Below are positions 47,322-55,880 of a stretch of DNA of 64,000 nt, in pieces (position 1 is the first letter of the stretch; each line of letters opens with the position of its first letter). Under the pieces are notes generated by a model. That model did no database searches, was not told where the DNA came from, and worked only from the letters and a program-made list of their open reading frames with translations. The stretch is taken from positions 62,001 to 126,000 of the forward strand of contig NZ_AFWT01000014.1 of assembly GCF_000224065.1 (NCBI RefSeq), read 5' to 3'. Source of the stretch: Thiorhodococcus drewsii AZ1. GTDB taxonomy: Bacteria > Pseudomonadota > Gammaproteobacteria > Chromatiales > Chromatiaceae. The position numbers and the translations under genes were made by a program.

Positions 47322-48653
47322 TTACTCGCGAATTGCCCAGAGTTCCATCTGCAGCTCGGGGAAATCGCCACCGATGTGCAGACCAAAACCGCCGCCAGAG
47401 GCCAGTTGCTTCCAGAACTCGCTCGAACGATCGAGCTCGAAATAGTCGAATCCAGCGTGAAAGGGGATCTCCAACGGAGCGGTCGACATCGGCCGCAGAG
47501 GAATGCCGGGCAAGGCGAGCTTGACCAGCTCCTGAATCTTCTCAAGCGGGCCGATCTTGACCTGGGTCGGGAAGCGATTGCGCAACGCCTGCGAATCCAG
47601 ATTGGCCTGGGCCGCCAGCACGAAGCGCGAACCGGCCAAGAGACTTCGATCATCGACCAGGGCGATACTGAACCCGAACTGGCGCTCCTTGATCTCAATG
47701 GCGATGGCCCGCTCGACGTACTCGCGCCCCAGATACTCACGCAGCCGAGCGATGAGCGGCGTGAAGGTCGCATCCAGATCCTCGTGCCGATAGGTCGGAA
47801 AATCTGGCGGGCGCTTGCTATCACTGGCAAAGGTCGCGAGATCCCCGGCGAGCCCGAGCAGATAGCGATAGAGTGCCTCGGGATGCAGCCCCGGAACCTG
47901 GCTCAGATGCGAAACGACCGGCTCGGCCCGGTTCAGTACCTGCAGCAGCAGAAAATCGGCCCAATCGGCGACACCGCCGCGTCCGGCGCCGCGCACCCGG
48001 CCGGCCCGCGAGTCGGCCTGACGATGCAGCAAGCCGGTCAGCTCTTCGACGAAGTCGGCGAGGCGCCGCGAGACGCGAGCGTCGACACAGGGAGCAATGT
48101 AGGCAGGATCGAGCACGAGCTGCCGATCCGCGCGGCACTCCGATACCCGAGCGACACCGCAACAGGCATAGCCGTCGCGCGCTTGCTCGGCCGACATGAG
48201 CCGCAGATCGAGCCGCCCCACGTCGACCAGGGTCTCGGCGTCCGAGCCCAAGACGTTGTCTCGCACGCTCAGCTCGGACGCGCGAAAGCGCAGAACCTCA
48301 TCCGTCTCGCCGGCCCCGCTCTCGGCGGCGCCGGGACGTCTCAGCGGCAGGGCGAGATAGAGCGTCTGGGCCGAAACGCTCTCGTCGAATTCGAGGGGCG
48401 GAGGCAATGGATCGCTCGCCGGCGCATCGAATGGCGTGCCATCGGGCAGCACGCCGGCCACCTCGACCAGGGCGAATTTACCGAAGGCGAGCATCTCCTC
48501 GTCGATCCGCAGCCGACGCAAACCCCAGGCATAGGGCACGCCAAGACCGGACTTCAGTGCGACGAGCCGCTCCAGATAGCGATCGTGCTGCTGGAAATGC
48601 TGAGGCTGAAGGAACATGCCCTCAGTCCAGAGAACCCTGTTGTCCCAGGTCAC
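47322..48653 (-). CDS. tssK: Type VI secretion baseplate protein TssK
   Basis: 443 residues. GTG 48653 has GGAG seven bases upstream and gives the diagnostic N terminus TWDNRVLWTEGMFLQPQHFQ, so that start is secure. TssK trimers connect the baseplate (TssEFG, not in the window) to the TssL and TssM membrane complex. It sits between tssJ and tssL, the usual order. It is soluble and has no signal peptide. Confidence 0.97.
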   Translation of the reverse strand: MTWDNRVLWTEGMFLQPQHFQQHDRYLERLVALKSGLGVPYAWGLRRLRIDEEMLAFGKFALVEVAGVLPDGTPFDAPASDPLPPPLEFDESVSAQTLYLALPLRRPGAAESGAGETDEVLRFRASELSVRDNVLGSDAETLVDVGRLDLRLMSAEQARDGYACCGVARVSECRADRQLVLDPAYIAPCVDARVSRRLADFVEELTGLLHRQADSRAGRVRGAGRGGVADWADFLLLQVLNRAEPVVSHLSQVPGLHPEALYRYLLGLAGDLATFASDSKRPPDFPTYRHEDLDATFTPLIARLREYLGREYVERAIAIEIKERQFGFSIALVDDRSLLAGSRFVLAAQANLDSQALRNRFPTQVKIGPLEKIQELVKLALPGIPLRPMSTAPLEIPFHAGFDYFELDRSSEFWKQLASGGGFGLHIGGDFPELQMELWAIRE

Positions 48654-48662
48654 GACAAACTC

Positions 48663-49193
48663 CTATTCATGGCGGATCGAGACAGCCCTGGCGCCGACCC
48701 GAATCTCGACACGGTTGTCGACTCCAGGACGCAGACGCAGAGGTTCTCGCCAATGGGCGCGATCGATATCGCGAAAGGCCGCAACAACGCCGAGATAGGT
48801 CGCGTCCGGCTTGAGCGGACGCTCGATGGGCAGTGACTGGCCGGGCGCGAGCGTCACCTCGTCCCGAGCGATGAGCTCGCTCCCCAAAACCTCTGCATCC
48901 TTGTCATAGAGCGCAAAGAAGTCGGCGGTGGTGAAGACGCCCTGCCCCTTCAGTTCGTAAATCCGCACCACCACGGGCAGCGGTTTGCCACCTGGCCCGA
49001 GATTGGAATCTGCCGCAGCGATGACATCGATATGCAACTTCGCCGGAGGCGGCGTCAGCGTCTCCCTCACCGCAGTCTTCTTGCCGCAGCCGACGAACAG
49101 GGCCACCGAGAGCGTCAGAAGGACGATCGGGATCCATCGGAATCGAGACTTCAGGGGATTCTCCAAGATGCGCCTCCCAAAATTTCCGCTCAT
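48663..49193 (-). CDS. tssJ: Type VI secretion outer-membrane lipoprotein TssJ
   Basis: 176 residues from ATG 49193. The hydrophobic stretch WIPIVLLTLSVALFVGC ends in a lipobox Cys near position 36 from this start. TTG 49166 is an attractive alternative because GGGAGG lies six bases before it and it would give a compact 27-residue lipoprotein signal. The mature part has the family pattern LHIDVIAAADSN, PVVVRIYELK and FFALYDKD. TssJ anchors the TssM periplasmic domain to the outer membrane. Confidence 0.94.
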   Translation of the reverse strand: MSGNFGRRILENPLKSRFRWIPIVLLTLSVALFVGCGKKTAVRETLTPPPAKLHIDVIAAADSNLGPGGKPLPVVVRIYELKGQGVFTTADFFALYDKDAEVLGSELIARDEVTLAPGQSLPIERPLKPDATYLGVVAAFRDIDRAHWREPLRLRPGVDNRVEIRVGARAVSIRHE

Positions 49194-49270
49194 CAATCAT
49201 GTCCACGCGATCTGCACCGAAGCGACTCGCCATACCGAATTCATATGGAAGCAAGACCTCAATTGGGGGC

Positions 49271-50896
49271 TCACGGAGCGCTATCCGAGCGTTCGCGCTC
49301 CGAGGAAACCGACGACCTTAGCTCGCGCAAGTTCCGAACCTGCTCCTGATACGCCTGAGCGAAGATGTCGCCGAAGAGCCGCATGACGTCCTCGCTCGCA
49401 TCCGCCGAAACCTGCGCGTGGACCTCCAAAAATCGCTCCCAGCACCGGGCCTTGCGACTCATGGGGAGAACCCGGCTCAAGGCCGAGTCGCGATCGAGAG
49501 CCTTCTCCAATTCGGCTGGATCGAGACGCGCGAGCAAGGCGTGCAAGGCCGCCTGCAAACCGGCCGTCATCGCCATCTCGTGCGCCTGGATGTCCTCGAA
49601 CGCCTCGCGCGCGGCGGGCTCGGGCGCGAGAAATCCAGGCACCGGCCGAAACAACAGACGCCCAAGCACGTCGTCCGTACCGGAAGAAAACTTGAATGGA
49701 TTGTTCTCCGAGGGGCGAATCGTCGTCACGCCCAAACGCAATTCGCTCTTGAATCTGGCCCTGGTCATCATCGTCTGGGTCAGACCCGAGACCAACTCGC
49801 GAACCAAGGCCCCGACCAGGCGAAAGAACCCCCGAGAATCGGACACCTCGCTTGGATCCCCCGCCCCAAGACCTGACAGGAAGGCATCCAGATCACCGCC
49901 CGGCGCCTGAAGAGGCGCCTGAATCGGCTTGGGACGCGGCGGTTCTGGACGTCTCACCGGGCTGGGCAGAATGGGCTTGGGTACATCGACGAAGGGTTCG
50001 GAATGCGGCGTATCGATGCCAGAGGCACCCGGCCCGACTTCCGGCTGCCTCGACATCTCCGGCAACAGATCGGTCCCTGCGAGCGGGTCGAGGTCGGGCG
50101 ACGCTCGATCCGCGCCCGCCCCCGTGCCAAGCCCATCCCCGTCGGGCAGGGTCCAGGAGTCGGTCAAGAGATCGTAGCTCTCGGGAACGGAAGGCGGAGC
50201 CGGCGCTGCCGGATCCGACTCGGGCGGCCCTGAGTTAGGAGACCCTGAGTTAGGAGACTGGTAGTCGGACGGTCTGTAGAAGACATGCTCGACCGGGGTG
50301 TGTCGGGGGGGAGACGACGACCCCGATGCCTCCGCTGCCGGGCCGGTCAGTCGTTCATCGAGTGCCGAAGCATCGGCGAAGATGTCGTCGAGGAGTGCTC
50401 CGCGAGGATCGGTCGCGCTGGATCCGACATCGGACACCTCACCTCCGATCAGATCCAAGATGTCTCTATTGGCGCCCGAGTCGAGCGCACCGATCAGGTC
50501 CTCCGAGGACAGATCGGGACGCGCGTCGGGCCCGAGGTCCGTCGCAAGGGACTGGGCTCGGCCGAAACGCACCTGAATCTCGTAAGGCCCGACGATGAGC
50601 TGATCCCCGTCATAGAGTGCGACGGGCTGATGGGGAGGAACCGGGTCATGGGCCTGGTTGAGGTAGGTGCCATTGCGGCTCGTGTCGGTGAGCCAGACGC
50701 CGCCATCGCGCAGGTCGATCCGGCCATGCTGGCTCGAAACCACCCGCTCGGGATCCTCCAGCAGCAGATCATTCGACGGATCTCGACCGAATGTGACTCC
50801 CCCTGGACCGAGCGCCAGCTCGATCTCGCGATCCACTGACTGACCCACTCCGACCGACTGAGCCACTTGGCTTGAGACTCGAAGACTGAGATCCAC
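49271..50896 (-). CDS. tagH: T6SS FHA-domain scaffold TagH (Fha)
   Basis: 541 residues from GTG 50896, with GGGGAG seven bases upstream. N-terminal FHA domain (about 25-105; VTFGRDPSNDLLL, SSQHGRIDL, NGTYLNQ) that recognises phosphothreonine, a long acidic, proline/serine-rich linker (about 115-340), and the C-terminal TagH domain (about 345-525; FFRLVGALVRELVSG, NNPFKFS). It is the presumed target and reader of PpkA phosphorylation. The linker holds many Thr/Ser sites. It is first in the minus-strand T6SS transcription unit and divergent from the kinase gene. Confidence 0.94.
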   Translation of the reverse strand: MDLSLRVSSQVAQSVGVGQSVDREIELALGPGGVTFGRDPSNDLLLEDPERVVSSQHGRIDLRDGGVWLTDTSRNGTYLNQAHDPVPPHQPVALYDGDQLIVGPYEIQVRFGRAQSLATDLGPDARPDLSSEDLIGALDSGANRDILDLIGGEVSDVGSSATDPRGALLDDIFADASALDERLTGPAAEASGSSSPPRHTPVEHVFYRPSDYQSPNSGSPNSGPPESDPAAPAPPSVPESYDLLTDSWTLPDGDGLGTGAGADRASPDLDPLAGTDLLPEMSRQPEVGPGASGIDTPHSEPFVDVPKPILPSPVRRPEPPRPKPIQAPLQAPGGDLDAFLSGLGAGDPSEVSDSRGFFRLVGALVRELVSGLTQTMMTRARFKSELRLGVTTIRPSENNPFKFSSGTDDVLGRLLFRPVPGFLAPEPAAREAFEDIQAHEMAMTAGLQAALHALLARLDPAELEKALDRDSALSRVLPMSRKARCWERFLEVHAQVSADASEDVMRLFGDIFAQAYQEQVRNLRELRSSVSSERERSDSAP

Positions 50897-51105
50897 CCGT
50901 TGGCTCCCCTACCGAAGACGACATTGAATCCACTTGCGGCACATCGAACGCGCCCCCCGCAGGCCAGTCGATGACGGCATACGCGGCTGGCTAGGCGCAT
51001 TGCATCGCATTCATGCCATCCACACAAGAGCCGGACTCTCGGGCTTTCAGAATAGACTGGGTGCTGTAAGCGCGTAGCAACTGTTGCACAATCAGCGGCA
51101 ACGGC

Positions 51106-54100
51106 GTGTCAGACCAACACTCAACTGCGGAAATCAAGGCATCTGTGAAGATCTCAGGCTATACGATCGCTCGCGAACTCGGCAGCGGCGGGATGGCGAC
51201 CGTCTACCTGGCAAGACAAGACCGCTTGACACGAGACGTCGCACTGAAGGTGATGAAGCCGATTGCGGTGGCGGGTGACGATTTCACCTCGCGATTCGTC
51301 AAGGAAGGTCAGATCATCGCCCAGCTTCAGCACCCACAGATCGTCACCATCTACGACTTCGACTCCAGCGACGGATACCACTATTTTTCCATGGAGTATC
51401 TGCCGGGCGGAACACTGGCGGACGAGATACACAAAGGGCTTTCGGTCACCCGAGCCATCGGAATCACCAAAAAGATCGCCGAGGCATTGGCCATCGCCCA
51501 TGCGCGCGGCGTGATCCATCGCGACGTCAAACCGCAGAATATCCTTTTCCGCAGCGATGGAACCCCAGTACTGACCGATTTCGGTATCGCCAGGGCGGCC
51601 TCGCGCGGTGGCGACTCCATGCAGTTGACCAGTTATGGCATGGTCATCGGCAGCCCGCGCTATATGAGCCCGGAACAGAGCACCGGCCAACCGCTGGATG
51701 TCCGCTCCGACCTCTACAGCCTTGGCGTCGTCTTCTACGAGATGCTGACCAATCATCTGCCCTACGAGGCGGATGATGTCGTCAGTCTTGCCATGAAGCA
51801 TTGCAGCGACCCCATCCCGCGCCTGCCCGCGAACCTGGCACGCTATCAGCCAATTCTGGACCGACTGATCGCAAAGAAGCCCGACGACCGATTCTCGACG
51901 GCGGGCCAGCTCATTCGCGCCCTGGAGATGCCGGAGAACGGGAGCGGAACACACGGCGTCGATGCCGATGCGACCCTGATCGTCCCTCGCAAGGACAGGC
52001 CATCGATTCAGCCCCTCCCACCGCCCCCGCCAGCCAAAATGTCTGGTCGAGGTGCTCGTGTCTGGATACTGCTCGTCCTCATGGCACTGATCGCGGTTGC
52101 CGCCACCTATGTCGGCATGCAGGTCATCGGCGACCGTCCCAACCTGAAAATCGCCGAACGCCTGCCGCCAGCCGAGCCCAATCGACCCGAAACGGCGGAA
52201 CGCTACGAGACGCTCGCACTCGAGCACCTCGCGAAGCGCGAATTCGACCAGGGGCTCGAAATCCTGAAACTCGGTCTGTCCATCACCCCGGACGATCCAA
52301 GGCTCAACACACTCAAGACGCTGTTCCTCGACCTGATCGCGGCCCGAACCCATCTTGACAAGGCACGCGAACTCCAGCGGGAAAACCTGCTTGAGGAAGG
52401 ACTGCGGGAAACCGAGGCGGGCCTGCGGCGCGTCCCGGACCAACCCGAGTTAATGGCCCTCCGGCCGGAACTCGCGTCCCACATCGACGACATCCATCGA
52501 CGCAAGGCGGACAGCCTGCACGACCAGGCTCTGGCCAACCTCGACGCAGGCCGGACCGAACAGGCCAAGTCGCAGATCGAGGAGGGACTCGGCCTCAGCC
52601 CGAATCACCCTGGACTGCGTCGGCTCGCCCAACGCATCGAAGCGACCGAGGCACCAAAGGACGCGGTCCCGGACTCGATCCAGCGCGCCAAGGCCCTGCT
52701 CGCCTCGGGCGCACCTGCTCGAAGCCTCGAACTGATCACGCGCCTGCTCCAAGCTACGCCCCAGGATCCCCAACTCTTGGATCTGCGCACGACCGCAAAC
52801 AGACAATTGGAGCAGCAACGCGCGAAATCGACTGAAGAGCTGCTTCGCCAAGCCGAACAGCTGAAGACCCAGGGCGCATATCCGGAAAGCCTGACGAAGA
52901 TCGGACAAGGTCTGGAGCTCGCCCCGAACGACGCCAGACTCAAGACATTGCGGGACGCGGTTCTCGCGCTCCAAGATCAGGAGCACCAACGCAAGGCGAA
53001 CCAACTGCTCGTCCAGGCCCGCCAAGCATTCAACCAGGACCATCGGGACGAGGCGCTTCGGCTCATCCGAGAGGGGCTCGCAATCGCCCCCGGACATGCC
53101 GAGCTGATCGAGCTTGAGGACCACATCACCAAGAATCGCCCAAGCAGGGTTGCGGGCGCCGCCTCGGAGCTTCTTGCAGACTGCGACAAACAGCTCACCG
53201 CCGGGCCTTCATTGGAAGGTATGAGCGCAGAAACGCTCGACTGTTACGCCAAGATCGCACGCGCCCATCCCGATGATCGACAGGTGAGTGATCGCATCGG
53301 AGACATCGCCGCATCGCTCGCCGAGCAGACACGGGGCCAACTGGACCAGTTCGCACTGGATGCGGCGGAACAGACCCTCGGTCGCCTGCACGCAATCTCC
53401 CCGTCTCATCCCCAACTGGCGGAGCTGACCGAGAGCCTCGAAAAACGCCGAGCGCTCGCGCCCGACATGATCCGCATCGCGGGCGGTTGCTTCCAGATGG
53501 GCAGCCCCACGTCGGAGGAAGGCCGCGAGGACGACGAGCACCTCCACAGGGTCTGCGTCGAGGATTTCGATCTCGGCCGATTCGAGGTCGGGATGAAGGA
53601 ATTCGAGCGCTTCGTCCAAGCAACGGGCTATCGCACCGACACGGAAAGACGTGTTGGAGGCACAAGCGGCTGTTTCACGCTCGACCAGGAGAACAAGACC
53701 AACCCCTGGAGCTATCAGGATTGGGCCAACTGGCGCAAACCGAACAAATACCAACCAGCCAAGGATCGGGATCCGGTCAGTTGCGTCAGCTGGAACGACG
53801 CCCAGGCCTACCTCAAATGGCTCAGCCAGGAAACCGGCGGGAATTTCAGACTACCGACCGAGGCCGAGTGGGAATATGCCGCCAGGGCGGAAACGTCCAC
53901 CGCGCGCTATTGGGGAAACGAAATCGACGCTCGGGCCTGCCGCTTCGCCAATACCGCAGACTCGGGACATGCCTGGGCGGACGGCTTCCCCTGCAACGAC
54001 CAGGAGGACTGGGTCGCCGAGGTCGGGAGCTTCGAGCCCAATCCATGGGGACTCAACGACATGCTCGGCAATCTCTGGGAATGGACCTGCTCCCAATATG

Positions 54101-54315
54101 ACGCCAACTATGAAGGCAGCGAAAAGGTCTGCGCCCCCGACACGTCCGACGCCCCGCGCATCATGCGCGGCGGCGCTTGGAACAGCGCGCCGGCACTCGT
54201 GCGCGCAGCCTATCGCAATCGGAATTTTCCTGAGGCGCGTTACAGTTTCGTTGGCTTCCGGCCAGTGCTCGACCACACCAAAACCGAGCCGCTTCGGACT
54301 CAAGTGCGGCACTGA
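51106..54315 (+). CDS. ppkA: PpkA-like Ser/Thr kinase with transmembrane, TPR-like and SUMF1 domains
   Basis: 1069 residues from GTG 51106. The kinase domain (about 18-280) is complete: LGSGGMATV, ALKVM, HRDVKPQNIL, TDFGIARA, SPRYMSPEQ. A linker and one helix (about 316-338) follow. The outer part has tandem TPR-like repeats (about 360-720, pattern EEGLxLxPxxPxL) and a C-terminal SUMF1/formylglycine-generating-type domain (about 785-1062; GGCFQMGSP, LPTEAEWEYAAR, LGNLWEWT, RIMRGGAWN). Related PpkA proteins phosphorylate Fha in T6SS. Bacterial SUMF1 domains often act as structural or ligand-binding modules; two Cys near the usual active-site region make enzymatic activity undecided. It is divergent from tagH. 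Confidence 0.93.
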   Translation: MSDQHSTAEIKASVKISGYTIARELGSGGMATVYLARQDRLTRDVALKVMKPIAVAGDDFTSRFVKEGQIIAQLQHPQIVTIYDFDSSDGYHYFSMEYLPGGTLADEIHKGLSVTRAIGITKKIAEALAIAHARGVIHRDVKPQNILFRSDGTPVLTDFGIARAASRGGDSMQLTSYGMVIGSPRYMSPEQSTGQPLDVRSDLYSLGVVFYEMLTNHLPYEADDVVSLAMKHCSDPIPRLPANLARYQPILDRLIAKKPDDRFSTAGQLIRALEMPENGSGTHGVDADATLIVPRKDRPSIQPLPPPPPAKMSGRGARVWILLVLMALIAVAATYVGMQVIGDRPNLKIAERLPPAEPNRPETAERYETLALEHLAKREFDQGLEILKLGLSITPDDPRLNTLKTLFLDLIAARTHLDKARELQRENLLEEGLRETEAGLRRVPDQPELMALRPELASHIDDIHRRKADSLHDQALANLDAGRTEQAKSQIEEGLGLSPNHPGLRRLAQRIEATEAPKDAVPDSIQRAKALLASGAPARSLELITRLLQATPQDPQLLDLRTTANRQLEQQRAKSTEELLRQAEQLKTQGAYPESLTKIGQGLELAPNDARLKTLRDAVLALQDQEHQRKANQLLVQARQAFNQDHRDEALRLIREGLAIAPGHAELIELEDHITKNRPSRVAGAASELLADCDKQLTAGPSLEGMSAETLDCYAKIARAHPDDRQVSDRIGDIAASLAEQTRGQLDQFALDAAEQTLGRLHAISPSHPQLAELTESLEKRRALAPDMIRIAGGCFQMGSPTSEEGREDDEHLHRVCVEDFDLGRFEVGMKEFERFVQATGYRTDTERRVGGTSGCFTLDQENKTNPWSYQDWANWRKPNKYQPAKDRDPVSCVSWNDAQAYLKWLSQETGGNFRLPTEAEWEYAARAETSTARYWGNEIDARACRFANTADSGHAWADGFPCNDQEDWVAEVGSFEPNPWGLNDMLGNLWEWTCSQYDANYEGSEKVCAPDTSDAPRIMRGGAWNSAPALVRAAYRNRNFPEARYSFVGFRPVLDHTKTEPLRTQVRH

Positions 54316-54348
54316 AACCAGCGCTGCCCCACTCGGCGATCAGATCGG

Positions 54349-55365
54349 TCATTCGACCTGCGATAGACGGCGAGAGGTATCCAACAAGGCGCGAACCTGC
54401 TCGTTTCTGACCAGCTCCAGTTTTCCGAGCTGCGCCGACTTGCCCGAACTGGACCCGAGACTCGCATCCAGCGGACCCTTTTTGATCAGCTCGACCGCGT
54501 GCAATTCCTTACGCATCCGCTCCGCTTGGCTCTCCGCATCCAGTCGCTGGCTGACGATCTGACGCTGCAGTTGCGCCAGATCGCTATTGAGCAGCCTGGA
54601 TTCGGCCTGCCCACTCACTGAATCCGCCCGAGGAGCGGATCCGGAAACCTTCGGAGCCCCCGGACTGACTGGAGCCCGAGCGGCCTTGGTCCGTTGAATG
54701 CGTTTGCGCAAACCAGCGGCAACCTGATTGCGCAGCGCAATCTCGCGCCTGAATTCGGCCTGCTGTGCCTTGAGCGTCGATTCGAAGATGAGACGATCCT
54801 CGGTCAGACCGGAGGCGAGCCGATACCACTGCAACGCCTGCGGCATGTCCTTCGGAACACCCAGCCCTCGCTCGTAAAGCGAGCCGAGATCGACCTGAGC
54901 CGGCCCGTGCCCCTGCTGGGCGGCCTTGCGGTACCAGACGACGGCCTGGGTGTAGTCTGGAGCTGAGAGACCGAGCCCCTTTTCATAGATCTCGCCGACA
55001 TAGGTCTGGGCGATCGGATCGCCGGCCTGCGCCTTGGGCATCAGCTCCTTGAGCGCGCCCCGGTAGTCTGAGCGATCGAAGAGCACGAACTCGCCACCGC
55101 GAATCCCGCAGTCGGTTTTGGTCGACTTCACCATCCGACGCGGGGCCATGAAGGTCATCCTGGTCCCGAGCTGACGGATCTGACCTGGCAGCAGACAGTC
55201 GACGATCACATAGTCGTCGATCCCCTGACCCGGGGCGATGGGCTTCACACCCGCCAAGGCCGCCGCCGAATCCCTCTCGGGCGTCCCGACACATGCGACG
55301 AGCCCTAGAGACAGGCCGCCGAGCAAGACGATCAAGCAGGACCGGACTGAAAAACCCATTGCCAT
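54349..55365 (-). CDS. Sel1-repeat lipoprotein in the T6SS locus
   Basis: 338 residues with GAGGGTGA eight bases before ATG 55365. Lipoprotein signal with lipobox LVAC (Cys25). At least two Sel1 repeats are clear at about 115-185: DPIAQTYVGEIYEKGLGL and GPAQVDLGSLYERGLGVP. A basic, Gln/Arg-rich helical region follows to the C terminus, probably coiled coil. Sel1-type repeats bind partner proteins. Similar lipoproteins of the TagT/TagQ/TagR surroundings in other species regulate PpkA from the periplasm (known for P. aeruginosa, but those are different families). It lies convergent with the kinase gene, so a periplasmic sensor of the kinase's outer domain is a reasonable but unproved guess. Confidence 0.82.
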   Translation of the reverse strand: MAMGFSVRSCLIVLLGGLSLGLVACVGTPERDSAAALAGVKPIAPGQGIDDYVIVDCLLPGQIRQLGTRMTFMAPRRMVKSTKTDCGIRGGEFVLFDRSDYRGALKELMPKAQAGDPIAQTYVGEIYEKGLGLSAPDYTQAVVWYRKAAQQGHGPAQVDLGSLYERGLGVPKDMPQALQWYRLASGLTEDRLIFESTLKAQQAEFRREIALRNQVAAGLRKRIQRTKAARAPVSPGAPKVSGSAPRADSVSGQAESRLLNSDLAQLQRQIVSQRLDAESQAERMRKELHAVELIKKGPLDASLGSSSGKSAQLGKLELVRNEQVRALLDTSRRLSQVE

Positions 55366-55880
55366 ATAGCGTCACCCTCATTGAAACCCGGATGATCCGA
55401 ACCTGGACATCGCGCATTGCGGTCCGCCCAGTGTCCACTCGGCGATGACCGACCACTCGCACACTCTAGCGGAAGATTCGATCGTTCGCGCCGGGAACGC
55501 ACGCCTTTTGCCGCGAGCATAATCCTTGCGAAGTCAGGGATTGACAAGGACGTCAAGCACATGAAATTGTCTAGAATTAGCGACATACAGTTGCACATCT
55601 CGCATACACCAGAACGCCTCGATCGTGGCACACTGTAATGCGCGCCAAGAATAAAAATACAAAACAATAAATTAGATACCCAACCCACTGATTGACAGCC
55701 GACACGCTCACCCGAGCCATCCCAATGGACCGATACCGCAATTGTTGCTTTATCGCAACACATATCGAGACACGGATCGGGCACAGGGGGGCGAGGCATG
55801 GGGCCGAACCCATGCCGAGAGAAGAACGACCGGATGAATGCAGGTGCTGGTTACGAGGCTGAATTCCCTAGGGGGTAATC
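55366..55880. other. 515-base intergenic region between two divergent surface-protein genes
   Basis: No supported gene. The stretch 55500-55780 is clearly AT-rich for this genome. TTGACA at 55541-55546 could be a -35 element, but no good -10 is at the right distance. A small dyad TGTTGC-TTTATC-GCAACA lies near 55743-55760. It probably contains promoters for both the Sel1 lipoprotein (minus) and the autotransporter (plus), with a long leader for the latter. Confidence 0.45.

Noticed and set aside
55541-55577. TTGACA with TAGAAT as a sigma-70 promoter for the autotransporter
   Set aside because: The spacer would be 25 bases, far from 16-18, and it is more than 300 bases from the start codon.
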